A stretch of 64,000 nt of DNA from Phoebastria nigripes (Eukaryota > Chordata > Aves > Procellariiformes > Diomedeidae): assembly GCA_035582835.1 (NCBI GenBank), contig JAYKAV010003367.1, forward strand, positions 124,001 through 188,000. The letters are read 5' to 3'. Both the position numbers and the translations under genes were made by a program. This document shows positions 13,541 through 25,950 of this stretch, piece by piece. Each line of letters starts with the position of its first letter. Position 1 is the stretch's first letter. The notes below the pieces were generated by a model. The model ran no database searches and was not told where the DNA came from. It saw only the letters and a list, made by a program, of their open reading frames with translations.

Positions 13541-13563
13541 ATGACGTCATGCTCAGTATATAA
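13541..13563 (+). promoter_or_regulatory. LTR promoter core: CRE palindrome and TATA box
   Basis: ATGACGTCAT at 13541-13550 is a perfect binding site for CREB/ATF factors. It lies 6 bases upstream of TATATAA at 13557-13563. The same arrangement is kept in the other copy at 60343-60365, so it is a property of the family. Whether it is still active cannot be seen from sequence. Confidence 0.75.
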
Positions 13564-13673
13564 GCTGGGGGGAGTTGGCCGGGGGACAGTGACCGCTGCT
13601 CAGGCACTGGCTGGACATCGGTCAGTGGGTGGTGAGCAATTGCATCGTGCAACACTTGCTTTGTATATTCTTT

Positions 13674-13736
13674 TTAAATTATTACTATTATTATTGTTGT
13701 TATTATTATTAATCATTACTACTACTACTACTATTT
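13674..13736. repeat. ATT/ACT triplet microsatellite inside the LTR
   Basis: A run of ATT, GTT and ACT triplets includes five consecutive ACT/TAC units near the end. It lies between the TATA box and the ATTAAA signal. The other LTR copy has no such tract, which explains part of its shorter length (564 bp against 598 bp). Confidence 0.85.
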
Positions 13737-13756
13737 TACTTTACTTTATTTCAATT

Positions 13757-13762
13757 ATTAAA
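13757..13762 (+). terminator. Retroviral polyadenylation signal ATTAAA
   Basis: ATTAAA lies in the R region of the LTR, followed by ACTGTTCTTATCTCAACCC. The same signal and context occur in the other copy at 60547-60552. Confidence 0.7.
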
Positions 13763-13891
13763 CTGTTCTTATCTCAACCCACGAGTTTTCTCACTTTTAC
13801 TTTCCGATTCTCTTCCCCATCCCACCGGAGGTGGGGGAGTCAGTGAGCAGCTGTGTGGTGTTTAGTTGCTGGCTGGGGTTAAACCATGACA

Positions 13892-13896
13892 GATAG
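13892..13896. repeat. Right target-site duplication (GATAG)
   Basis: This is an exact copy of the GATAG at 13289-13293, directly after the terminal CA of the LTR. Confidence 0.9.
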
Positions 13897-16800
13897 CTAA
13901 CTAGTTTCCTTGCTTCAAGCTCAGGCCATGATGTTTGGATTTCTGTTTTCTAGTAATAAATGCAACATATTGACAAAATCTGAGATATCAAAAGGGATAA
14001 ACGGTGACAGAAATTGGCAAACCAAAAAGAGAAACAGATCAGGGCTAGTGTGTACCTAAGACTTACAAGGAAGAACATATTGTTAATATAAAAGCAGGCA
14101 ATCTCATAAAAATCAGAGCACCGACTTTCTGTTTAAAACTCTTAAGGGCATTAAATTTATCTGATTTGCTTTGAAGACTGCGTGTTTATTCAAACTGCCC
14201 TCAAAATACGGCATCTTGCAAAAGCTGTTGGGTGGAGTAGGTGTTCAGTTATGGACATGCTGGAGCAGACGAGCCCTGAAAGACAGCATCCAGGGGAAAA
14301 AAAAAACCAACAAAAAACCACCCAAAAAACCGTAACAAAATGTTTAAATCTGGCAGAAGCTACAAACCCTTCTGCGCACATCTGTCTGGATATGAGACCA
14401 CGAATGTCATCCCACTTCATGTGATTTCAGTATATCTAGGCTTGACAGACAAATGACAGATGACACAAGCACTGAAGTGTGTTTAAGCACTCAGCCATGA
14501 CTCTATTTATTTATATACATTTATATGAAGTGGTCTGGGAGACTTAGAGCTATGACAAAGGGCTGCCCACAGCAGGAAATACTGCTGACTAGTAATTTTG
14601 ACCTTTCTTATATGATTGAAAAAACAGGCATAAATTGTATCATTACAGCAAGCCACTGAGCAATGCCCCACTCAGGGTGCCATATCCTTCTATCTGCGTG
14701 AGGTAAGAGGGAGGAAATCTTTGTTCTTCCACGTTCTTTGGCCATGCTACAGGGTTTGCCTGATGTGTCCAGACCTTTTTTATACTTTTAGGCTCACCTT
14801 TGAGGATGCAGGTGTGGATACAGTGTTCAGTGAGACATGATGCCTTATCGCCAAGAGAAAGGAGATTTACAGAGCCCTTTTCTGCCGACGTAAGTCTAGG
14901 TTCCCCTCTTTGCTCTCTCAACTAGTGGTGGGGCTTTATATTCCCATTACACAGAGGTCTTGCCTACCTGGGTGCAGGGTCTATCCTTCCCAGGCAGGGG
15001 CAGGGGACTGACTTTGGCACTGGGAGCAGAGCCCCCAAAATAACTGGAACTAAAACCTGCCTCCAGCCAGATATTTCTAATGCTAGGAATATTAATTTTA
15101 CAGAGGAAACATATAGTCATGCAGCTACAGTAACACAGGAATAATTTACAAGTAATAGATAATGGAAATCAGACATGTCTTTTTTACTAGGACACAGAAA
15201 TAGAAAATCAGCAGATGTAAAATGGAGAAAAAGAAAAAGTCTGTGCGTGATAAAGTACCTAAGGGAGCCAGGGCTTCTTAACATTACTGAAGCTCAGAAC
15301 TTAGCATGAAACTAAAAGGATTAAACATACAGACAACAAGAACATGCAAGACAACATTATAAGGGACAAGAGCAGTGAGAACCCTTGCTGCTCCAGGGCA
15401 AAAGCATTTTGGTAGCTCAATAACGGCGCATTGCAAGGTCTCAGCATGAGCTCATTGCAAAGATCAAGCCTACAGAATGCAATATTAGTAACCTTTCCCA
15501 GAGAAATGTATTTAGTAAAAAATGAGAGTTTGACCACTTTCACACACATCACATCTCATTAACATACTGAAAACAGGATTTTCAATACCTTTGGACAACT
15601 AAACAATAAATGTGGACTGGTGAAAAAAGAACTCTTCTCTTTTTTTAACTTGGTAAGCACATCTCAGAACACTTAAATATATTGCAAAGTCCCATTTTCA
15701 ACTCTCATGTTAAATAAGAAAACAGAAACATCAGCAGACCTATCTAGTAGGGACCAAGGCTCTATTCTATCTCTGCTGAATAAATACTCCCTTCTTACAA
15801 TAAACTTAAACATAAAATTTATAGCAACCTCTATAAAATTTGGGAATGACTGAAACCTGGTTCTGGTAGCTGGGAGACCTAAAAGTAGGATCCTGGAAGT
15901 TACCGCTGGAGAATTAAAGACTGAACTAGAGCACCCAAAAAGTCAGAATTCTCCCAAAGAAACAACAGGCAAATCAGTACGGTAAGAATTTGTTATACTT
16001 CTCCATTCCCTTGACATAAAAGCTGCTCAGCAGTCTGCATACTGATAGCCTGCATGATAGGCCAGATTCAATCTCTTTTTGATTTAATTTTCCTACACTC
16101 ACACTACATTGAGTCATTACTCAGCTGAGGAAGTGAACAGCATGATCTCCTTGTCAACCTAGTCTTCCCTTCCTGCTTTGTCAGTAAAAGAAAAAAAAAA
16201 AAGGATGTTCAAATTAAGATTTTACTTCTTATGGTGTAACCAAGGAGATTAAGTATAGCTTCCTTCCAGCTGATTTTATTAACATTAAAGTTTATGATAA
16301 ATTATGAACCGCCCTTGAGCTAAACANCCAATTAAAATAACATAAGCATGGCAGGATGTCTGTTATAATGTTTTTCTTAGAAGAAATCCTAATTATATTG
16401 CCATTATACTTTTCCACAGGCGTAACTTTGTTTTCTGACTGGATGGAATGAAAATATAGCATTAATTAACATGAATGTATTCTTACAACATCACTGAGAA
16501 CTAGTCTTACACTAAAAATAAACAAAATCCAAACCTACTGAGTTATATGCTACATGGGGACGGGAGATGTCGCATTGAACACTGACTCTTCATCCTCCCA
16601 GTATTATAAAGTATCCTTAACAAGATACTTTACTGTTGGATTTCTGAATTGGGAAGTGCTGCTGATTAGTAAAAAGAAAAAGTCTTCCAGCTACAGAGTG
16701 GTAATTTAAAACCCATTTTATACTGCCTCATATGTCTTTACGGCTGAAAATGTTACTGTTTTTAATACACACTTGAAGATTTATGTTATGAAAAAAGTGG

Positions 16801-17094
16801 TATTACCCTCCTAATGGCAATTTCTAATTCAAGTCATAGAATTCAAACTAATTTTTTTTCAGGTAGTAAAAGACCTGCATATTCATTGGCTCTTCAGTAA
16901 TAAACTCCAGCAATTTTCTTACAAATCACAAAAGCATGTCTAGCTTAGCAATTAACTCATTAAGGAATTCATAATCTACATGCACTGTGTCTTGTATAAC
17001 TTTATATCACATCATTCTGTTTTATAACAAATCTGTCATAGCATAATCAAATATACAGAGAGCAGTTCTATAAATGCTTACCATAAAGATTTTG

Positions 17095-17119
17095 GAACAA
17101 AACAAAACAAAACAAAAAA
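17095..17119. repeat. (AAAAC)n microsatellite
   Basis: About four AAAAC units are followed by an A run. A similar tract lies at 31454-31473. Confidence 0.85.
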
Positions 17120-20100
17120 GATGACAAATGGGGTAGTGCAATGGGGTACAGCAAATGGCCGTGATTGATATATTTCGAGACATACTCAAGAGAAGCAAAT
17201 TCCTGGTGAAAACAATTAAGAAAAAAAATTAAGGACTTTGGATTTTACCAATATGATTGACCTAAATCATTCAGAAATGAGTTGGCCCTTGTTTTTATTA
17301 AATTTTTGGTTGGCTTGATTTGTGTTTTGAATGGAGGATGTAGGGCAGAAGGGAACAGGGAAAGGAGAGTAAAAATGAAAACAAAGCGCAATAGTTCGTT
17401 TTAATTTTCTCCTATCTCTCACTGTAAAATGTTATAATACCTTGAAGGAATGAGACCAGAACTATAGAGAGCTGTGGCTATTTCTGTAGGATAACATTTA
17501 TTTTTAATAGGATGAATATTAAGAAAATTATTCCTCTGTCAAAGTGGCCAATAGTTCTACTTTGTAATCATGGCGACACCATATAGTAAGATAAACTCTT
17601 TCTCACACAATTTTGTTTTATGATCAGCTTGAAAAAACATTACAGAGCTATTTGAAACCCACCTAACAAAATTATTACATTTGTTTTCTTGGATGTATGC
17701 CTACAGGGAGCCGTTATTTCTGTTACAACCATGCCTACCAATTCCCATAAAGAGTAAAACCAGACAGTGTTTGTTTAAAATACTGAACAAAATGGGGAAA
17801 ACAACAAAGAACTTTAGAGAGAGATGATAATAGGAATAATGTGGCAACAAAATTGTTTTTCCTGTACTGTGACTGAAGACAGATGTGGAATGTGGGCATG
17901 CAAGCAAGGCACAAAGGGTATTGACACTCTAGTTGTGCTGAGATAGGGTTTAGGAGGATGGGATAAAATGTCACTGTATCTGTCTCAAAATCAGGTAGAC
18001 TTTGCCTTCTGAGAAAAACTATAATGTGCAAATGACCTCACTCATATATGGAGTTCACAAATCTTATCAAAAAGGAAGAAAGAAATAATGTACTGGAACT
18101 TCCTGCTAATAAGCTAAAATGCACTAAGTCTAGGAATTAGAGGCATAATGGGTTATTGTTCCTACCACTATTGTGAATATGCTGAACTGATCAATTGTTT
18201 GCTGAAAGATTTCAACAAGCAAGCAGAAGATTCAGCTATCTTCACTTTGGAAATTAGTTTTGGTCTTTTCTCGTTAGTGTCAGCTGGGTACTTTAAAATT
18301 TAAAACATCTATCAACATATTTTCCTTACAGATACGACCAACACGAGTTTCTTTCAAAAAGAGGCCTAAATATACAGATATGGCACCATTTGGAATTGCA
18401 GTGACCTCTTTCACCAAATAGGCATGTTTTATTTAATCTATTTGTAAAAGTAAAAATAATGCTGTTAGTAACTCAGATTTCAGCTTTTTCATACTTACCC
18501 AGCCTAGCTATGCAACAGCTGCTATATGTTAATGTATTTCAATCACTACCAGTCTGAATTATAGTTACACTGGTGACATAGAATAGCTCAACATCAAAAC
18601 AATGAGAAAAACCCCATCTAGCCACAAGGATCTTTCTGTATTTACATAATTAGGAAGCATGTAAGTTGCATCAACTAATTTCTATACTCGAATCAAATTG
18701 AAAAATCTCTTTTCCCATTTTACAATTCTATTCTTTCTCTCATTCAGCTTAAAGAAACAGTAGACATATGAACTGGTCCTCACTTCCCTTTCCAAGATAG
18801 GTGTCTACAAAGTAATTCCTTACTGACCCCTAATTTTAAAATGCCCACATTAGAAGCCTGAAGACATAATGACACGAAATCTATTTTTGTATAAAATAAA
18901 TTCAGAATCATAATCACTGAATTTTCATCAATTTCCTTCCCGAAAATCCTTCCCATGCAAGACTTGGGAAGACAAAGCAAAACCTGTATGCAGCACACAC
19001 AGCAAGGAGCATCCACAGACAATGACACTGACTCACTGCTTTAACATGGGCAATTTCTGGTACAGGAGGTATATTGTTAGTGCAGTCTGATCTATTAATT
19101 TCATACAGTTGACTTAGATTAAAAGTATGAGAGGAAAAAAACAGAACCACTTAAAATATGAAATGATCGAAAATCATTGCTTCTTATTAAAGACTGTTTC
19201 TGGAGATCCTTGAATAGCAGTTTTATGATACAAATGCATACAAACTTAGGCATATGACTCTGTCTTCAAGGAGTTGAAATATCTTATTTGATACTTCCAA
19301 GGAAGCTGACCCACAGTAGCTTTTTTAAAGTTACTTTAAGTGACTTTTGTTAACCTAGGAGAGCCACAGGCCCCTGCTTTTGCTGGCCTCCAAAGTCTTC
19401 ACTTAGCGTCTGGAAAAGCCTTCAGTTTTAAAAAGATTAAGTATAACAACTTAGCAAACACCAAAAAATAAGACAACTTTTACTTAGTAAGTTCAGAGAA
19501 ACAGTGGATCAGCATTTCTCAGTTGAAACAAATACTACCTTTGTCTTAGACACCAGTCACATCCACCAAAACTAAGAAGGCAGGATCCACAAAGGTGCTC
19601 ATTTTCTGTAAATAGGCTAGAATATATGCTAAAGGAAGATCTGTATTTTAAGATACAAATTGAACTGATTTCATACTTGATTTCTTTTCTATTTATCACC
19701 TTCTATCTCTCCATAGGCTAGTAACATGTAACTGACACTGACTGACTGCCAGACAGCTTTATTCCTGACTCTATAAACACAGATGATGAGAAGTAATATA
19801 CAGAATTGTTAATGTAATGTCTTCATTAGTCTTTGAAAACATTTTCTACATGCTTATTGCATTGTATGTACAGGCAACACACCTGCTTGCCAGTTCTGCT
19901 ATATCTAGGTGTATATAAAACATAGATGTTTATTGTTCTTATTCCAAATAAGCACTATACAGTTCTTTTTATAAAGGCTATGAAAGATATCAGTGAAATA
20001 CACGAGTAACTTTCCAATTTAGGATCAGTGAAAATGACCCAGAAGTTACCAGTTCAGACACTACAGCAAAGGCTGTTCACCATAATCAAACAAATAGATT

Positions 20101-23100
20101 TTCAGAAAATTTAACTTTAAATCTCATGATGCCAACACTATTTTTCTAAAGCTGACAGCTACTTGGGAATTACAGTAAGCATGTCAACATCCTCAAAACC
20201 CCCTCCATTACCTACACATTTACCTTCCAGAGATGGATTATAAATTCAATAAACACAATATCCCCAAGTGAACAAAGTTGCAAAGAATGAAAACTTGCAT
20301 AAATAGAGTATTTGGAAATACAAGTAGTAAAATATGCATTTCCCAGAAACACTACACAAATTACAACCCAAATTTACAATAATTTTAAATTTGCACATTA
20401 CGATTCAAAAGTTAGGAAACACAGGGACCTTTAGAAAAATATTAAGTGATTGTATTTTAAAAGGATTAAAACATAATTCACTTTCCATATTCTGCAAGCA
20501 AAAAGATCATCCATAGCATAGCATCCCATTGGAATAAATGACTTCATCACCTTTCCAACCCTGTCAACACTTTCTCCCACTCACAGCAGTTTTTCCTGAG
20601 ATGATCTACATGATTTCATATAATGAAGTGCCAAATAATTCTTTTCAAGTTGTATTTAATTGGAAATGAATGCTATACTGCAGACTTGAAGAGAGCTTGT
20701 ATGTCCAAATCCTATTTTTTTACCTGTATCAAGTAGATCTAACAAACAGCATTATGTCTCCCTACACACCTTTTCTCTTCTAAAAACTCAAAAGCATTGG
20801 TGCAAGTAAAGAATTAAGCCTGACCTTCCCCAGTTTCTGAGTGCAGGAGATTTCAATGCTTCTATTCTTTACTAAATTCTGGATATAATTTTCCTGTTCT
20901 TTGCCAAGAAGCAAAAATTAAAAACAAGTAACTGCTATCCCATCCATACTACATAAATAATTGCTCTTCGCCAATTTTGGACTTCACAAGAAAGTTCAGG
21001 ATCAAAGCTATGGGACATGGCAGCCTAGGGCTGGAAGATGAGAGAGTTCAAAGCACAAAGGCTCAAACCTGGGCCAGAAATAGCCAGGTAGGGCCATTCT
21101 GGCTCCTGGCTGCTACAATTAAATCAGTTTGGTCTCCTAGATCCTCAGCACAGGCTTCATCCTTTGAATTAATGAAGGCCGAGGAGAAAAAAAATTCCAG
21201 TTTGCTTTTAGCTACTGCTGAACAAAAAGGAGTGTAGAAATGCGAACTCCTGCTGTTGGCTCCAAAAGGTCCATGCTTTAAAACCTACAGGTTCTTCTGT
21301 CTCTCTCCCCGTCCATACCTGTGATCACTCCTAGTGGATCTTCTCCTTAAAGCCTTCATCCTGGCCAGTGCTCCTCTGCCACTTGCAGTCTCCACTCCCC
21401 CATTCCTTTCCTACACATGTTCCCGTGCGATTTTGTGTCCCTCCCCACTCCCCCGTGCCACACAAGGGTGTTTCTGTTTCACCCCCTTAAGTCACTGCAT
21501 TGGTGTGCTTTGGTGGGATAATGAGTAACTAGGCTTTTTGGCAGGCGGGAACTGTCAGATGGCAAAACATCCTTCCAGTAGATGATATCTTTGGAGAGCG
21601 TCATTGTCTCCATCTTTCCTGCAAAACCAGAGTCAGTTTGGAGGTAAATTTTCACAGTGATGGCAAGTACACATCTCCACCTTGGTCGCCAGCCTGTTAA
21701 CTTTCAAGTAGCCACCCCCAAGTATGAATGTGAAGCAATTTATCAGTAAGAAGGCATTTCTGTTTTCCTTAATCCAGATCAGCAGTATAGTTTCCCTAAT
21801 CTTGTTCTTCAAAGTACAACAACATTTTTCACAAAATTTAAACAAATCTGTTTGTGGCATAGAAAATTTCAGACCAAATGGTTCAAATCTGGCCAAACTA
21901 CAAGCAAAGAAAATAAAGCCCTTTTCTTTAGGAAGATTTATGCAGCCCATAATTAATGCAGCACAATTAGCCCAGACTACACTAAGTAATAGCGTATGCT
22001 CTGTAGAAGAACAGGGGCAACCTTGGGGTTCTTACACAGCATTAAGTTTTCCTTCTGCTCACTAAAACAAAAGACAAATAAATGTCTTTGATCAGAAGTC
22101 CAGGCATGTTTACATATGCATTCTGATTTATCCAAAATTTCCTATCACTTCTATTACTATAGTATCTGTGCTTGATAAAAGAGTGCACCTCCTCAGGGTT
22201 TATGGCTAGATTTGTAGCTGTTTGAGTACTAATTGCATTGTGTAAAGATTTTAAATTTTTTGCTTAAGATTGAAAAATGTGCTTAAGATTTAAAATATTG
22301 GAATTTTTCATTCTTTTTTCATCATTTTACTTACATATATTTCTCTCTTTTTACATTATTTTCTATCATCTTTTAACCACAGTCATAGCAGATTTTTTCC
22401 CCCATTAAGAGAAACAACATACCCTGGCATTAACCAAAATTTAGATCAATCTAATGTTCATTTCACATCAGAGATTTTTAAAGTTTTGATAGGAAAACAC
22501 ATAATTTACTTCCCTCTATTAGAAAAGTTAATTCATTTTGAAGGAAACTGCTGCTGTATGTTTGGATGAGATTAGCCAATACTTTTTGTATTTGTGGCTA
22601 GTAAAAAAATTTGAAGTTTGATATTTGCAACTGCTCCTTCATATTTCCAGTTGCAGAAAACACTGTATTTTACCCAAGGCTTTTCAGTATTATTCTATCC
22701 CCAAAGAACTATTTTCTTTGGACACGACACTGCAGATAATAGCTAGCTATAAAATTTAGGTCTCCTCAGTTTTGGCCAGACATTTTTTGAGAAGAGCCAT
22801 TTTGGGTTCCAGCTGAGTTTCTAACTAGCCAAAGGTGCATTGGGTACTTCAGAATTGTGAATATGGGGTATTGCAGGCACTACATACGTAATTGAAGTTC
22901 AGGGATTTTTCTTTCATAGGATTTGAACTATGCTGAAAATGTAGAAGAAAACCCCATAATCTGACAATTAAGTGAAAAAAAATGGAAGGGGACTTCTTTG
23001 GATTATGGACCAGATAAGTTTAAGTCCTGAAAGGTTAAAAAATAAGAAAGGCAATGTTCAATATAGTGTTGCTATGCGAATATATCCAAAATTTGGAAGG

Positions 23101-23529
23101 GAAAGTAATGTAGTAAATTCTTTCACAGAATGAATTCCTACATACTATTTTCTTCAGAAGGCATGATCATGCAGACCATGACTGTTTCTGTGACCTTTCA
23201 GCAGCATGCGACATGGAGACAGGAGCCTGCAGTAATAAATGCCTCAAAGCAGAACTGCAGCATCCCTGTAACAAACCTTTGATGGAAGCAGTCAACTTAC
23301 ACTTGCGGGCTCAGCAGTGTGTGTATTGTATTTATAGCCTTCTACTCGTATGAATGAAATCTTTGCTGATAAAAGCAAAAACACCATCACTTACACTAGC
23401 GAAGTGCTTTGCACAGATGTTCAAGAGCTGTGAAAAAAATTACAATGCAAGCTGATTTTATACTTGGCTATATTTTCTTTTAAAGCAGATGGGTTTCTGT
23501 TTATGGCTTGTAAAGCCAATTTTTATATA

Positions 23530-23645
23530 TATTTTAATTATCTCTATTCCATCTGTGCAGTTTAATTACTGATTTATTTCCCTTTTTAGTAAGATATCCA
23601 TCTCTGTATATTTAATTACTGTCTATAGTGAGGAATGCAAATAAC
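23530..23645. promoter_or_regulatory. Possible regulatory block: three TAATTA cores and a POU octamer
   Basis: TAATTA homeodomain cores occur at 23535-23540, 23563-23568 and 23613-23618, the last two inside the same decamer TTTAATTACT. A perfect octamer ATGCAAAT lies at 23635-23642. In AT-rich DNA such cores are frequent, so the case rests only on clustering. Conservation is needed to decide; I cannot test it here. Confidence 0.25.
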
Positions 23646-23704
23646 TTCATTTTCCTTATGAAAGTGATGATGCATCTTTTAAAGACAGCACAGACAGGCC
23701 ATGT

Positions 23705-23746
23705 CATCACAAATAACTAAACAAACATCACAAATAACTAAACAAA
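23705..23746. repeat. 21-bp tandem duplication
   Basis: Two exact, adjacent copies of a 21-bp unit (CATCACAAATAACT... to ...AACAAA) start at 23705 and 23726. With no mismatch between copies, the duplication is recent or has been homogenised. Confidence 0.9.
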
Positions 23747-25023
23747 CTGCAGAGAGTAAGAACTGTAACTGCAGTTCCCTTTACTAGCTCCTATATTTTA
23801 TCAGCTAGTTGCAAAAATGAGTTTTGTTGATGAGACAAAATAATATATATACTAATTCAATGTCCGATTCCACCTCATTTTGCATAAAGCTTGCCCAGAA
23901 TTGCATTACAACTGTCTCTGCAAATCCACAAACTCTATCTCAGGGTCTCTTAAAGTCTGTCATGTTTTAATGTAAACACTAAGATAAATTAGTATCATTC
24001 CCAGTTCAAACTTGGACAGACTCATTCTGATTTTGATGTAATTCTGCACATACAGATAAACTGGCAGCACTCCCCCTTGAGAATGTTTTTTTTTTCGGTA
24101 AAGCCATAAAACATAATGTGGGTCCTGTTATGAACATTCTCAAGATTTTAACACAACCCTGTCTAGATGGCACAGGTGCTTAAACAGTCATAAGGAAACA
24201 CAGCAATAGTAAAGAAATAGTACAATTGATTCAGTTCACAATTCGCAATTGGGAGGTTATGTATGTGAATATGTAAAATTTAGGAAAATGGTGTAGTTAA
24301 TTCCTTAGAACTGATCACCCGGATTAGTAAAACTAGCATGGTTGTTTTAACAGATGAAATATTTTCTGGTACTTTTTTTTAATCCTGGCTTTCCTACAGA
24401 TGTGAAATGTTTCCAACCAAATGGAGTGTGTAACATCATAAGCATTTATCACTATGGCTCATAAATCATTTCCTCTCCAAGAGCAATTGCCGAGAAATAA
24501 CTGTGTATTTCAATGGTGACATTCTAGTATAAGCAAAATGATGTACAAAGCCTGCAGAAAAGCAGTAATATTGCCACAGGCTAATATGTATATCAATCCA
24601 AATTCTGAAAGTCTTTTAAGAATGCATGTAACTTTTCAACAGGCTGATACAAATGGGATCAAGTTGTACCCAAAAAAAGGCATCTTTTACATTTGACCCA
24701 GCAATAATCACACTGATATAATAATGATAATAATGATGGAAGAAAGCAAAAACTGTATGCTACCATTCTTCGTAAACAGCAGCTGCACTTAATTTATATC
24801 AGAGCTGCTGTGAAATATAAGAACTTACTAACCACCTTATGACAGCTGAAGTGTTTTATTAGAAAGAGAAACAACTGAGAAGATCCCTCTCTAGGAACTG
24901 ACAGATTGCACACGTCGAAGTGCATCACTGACCAAGAACACAGGATTTATGTTAACTAAATTATTATCCCTTTCATTGTAATCATCACCAAGAAAAAACT
25001 TCAAAACTGTAGTTTGTTGTGCT

Positions 25024-25048
25024 TGATCTTAATTTTAGATTAAGATCA
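25024..25048. repeat. Perfect inverted repeat, 10-bp arms
   Basis: TGATCTTAAT at 25024-25033 pairs with ATTAAGATCA at 25039-25048 across a 5-base loop. It is an isolated hairpin in AT-rich sequence with no assigned role. Confidence 0.85.
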
Positions 25049-25379
25049 TGCTTTCATACCGACCAGTTATCATATAGCATTAGGAAGTCTTCCAAAAATA
25101 AATAATTTATGAAGCAAATTTACCTCATTCGGTCCTGTTAAGTCAGGGAGAGGGCTTTATTGGAGCAGTTAACTCAACTTATTGTACCTCAGTTACTCTC
25201 CTTACTTTAGCCCAAGTGAAAGCAGTCACCCTATGAATCAATCTGAAGCCAGCATGATTGATTGTGACCTCGAGCACTTTTGTAGCTCCAGCTTCCACAG
25301 CTCCCTTAAATTACTGTTCAGCTGTCAGCATCGTGCGGGTTTTAGGGCCCCCTTCCACACTGTGACCCGGGCTGCCTGA

Positions 25380-25950
25380 CGTTAGCTTAAATCACCATTT
25401 AACTCAAATCAAGGACTTTTGTACAGAAAATGGGTAAAAGGCAAGACCAATGATAGTCCACCTTCGTTATCTTGAGTAATGGGGAGAAAGAGGATTACCG
25501 CGATGATGGGATAAAACAGATCACACAGCATTAGACAGCAGTGGGAATGGACTGCCAGTGGCGTTGTGTAGGTATGCTTCTGCGTGGGCCTATGTGCTGC
25601 CTCCTGTGGGTTTACCAGGACAAGCACTGCATTGCCCTGAAGCAGCCATAGCACTTCTCCACCTGGGAGCCACAGGGCTGTATCTGTGAAGAAGGCACTG
25701 GAGCAAATGCACCCTGCCTGCCCTGAGCCAGCTTGGCATAGGACCAGCTCCATGCGCCTGTCTGTGCCCCGCTCAATTTGCAGCTCGAATAATTCAGTCT
25801 TGATTAATTCAAGTGAGAAGCCCACAAGACAGCTGGGAGCACAGAGAAGATGGCCTCTAAGCCAGCTGCACCATCTATCACACAAGACTATGAACTGCAG
25901 CAATGGAGTCTCCTGTTGCTTGCAGAAGCACCATTTACTGCAGTGACCAC
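25380..25950. other. GC-richer block with the longest open frame of the window
   Basis: The minus strand is open for 164 codons at 25409-25903 and the plus strand for 86 codons at 25686-25946. The block is richer in G and C than its surroundings, which by itself lowers stop frequency. The minus-strand product is Leu- and Cys-rich, has no domain I recognise and lacks a convincing start context. I do not call a gene; a lineage-specific transcript or an unrecognised repeat is possible. Confidence 0.4.

Larger units (their letters stand above)
13294..13891 (+). mobile_element. Solo LTR of an avian endogenous retrovirus, copy 1
   Basis: This is a 598-bp solitary LTR starting TGTCCTGG and ending CCATGACA, so it has the TG...CA ends of LTRs. 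It is flanked by an exact GATAG duplication. U3 carries a perfect CRE palindrome (ATGACGTCAT) at 13541-13550 and a TATA box (TATATAA) at 13557-13563. A polyadenylation hexamer ATTAAA lies at 13757-13762. These features fix the + orientation. There is no gag, pol or env sequence beside it, so the provirus was lost by recombination between its two LTRs. A second copy of the family is at 60116-60679. This copy carries an extra AT-rich triplet expansion at about 13674-13736. I recognise the family as abundant in neoavian genomes but cannot name the Repbase entry. Open frames across it are accidental. Confidence 0.92.
13897..25379. other. Long non-coding AT-rich stretch
   Basis: No gene, RNA gene or clear interspersed repeat was recognised in 11.5 kb. 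Noted items are (AAAAC)n at 17095-17119, an A run near 16190-16202, a cluster of TAATTA cores with an octamer at 23530-23645, a 21-bp tandem duplication at 23705-23746, and a 10-bp hairpin at 25024-25048. Between 21633 and 22065 open frames of 105 and 113 codons overlap on opposite strands. They resemble no known family and are probably chance. One N lies at 16327. Confidence 0.55.

Noticed and set aside
13541..13846. 101-codon plus-strand frame
   Set aside because: It lies wholly inside the LTR and reads through the TATA box and triplet repeat, so it is a chance frame.
21633..22065. Opposed frames of 105 and 113 codons
   Set aside because: Overlapping frames on both strands in AT-rich DNA with no domain, signal peptide or splice context I could defend.
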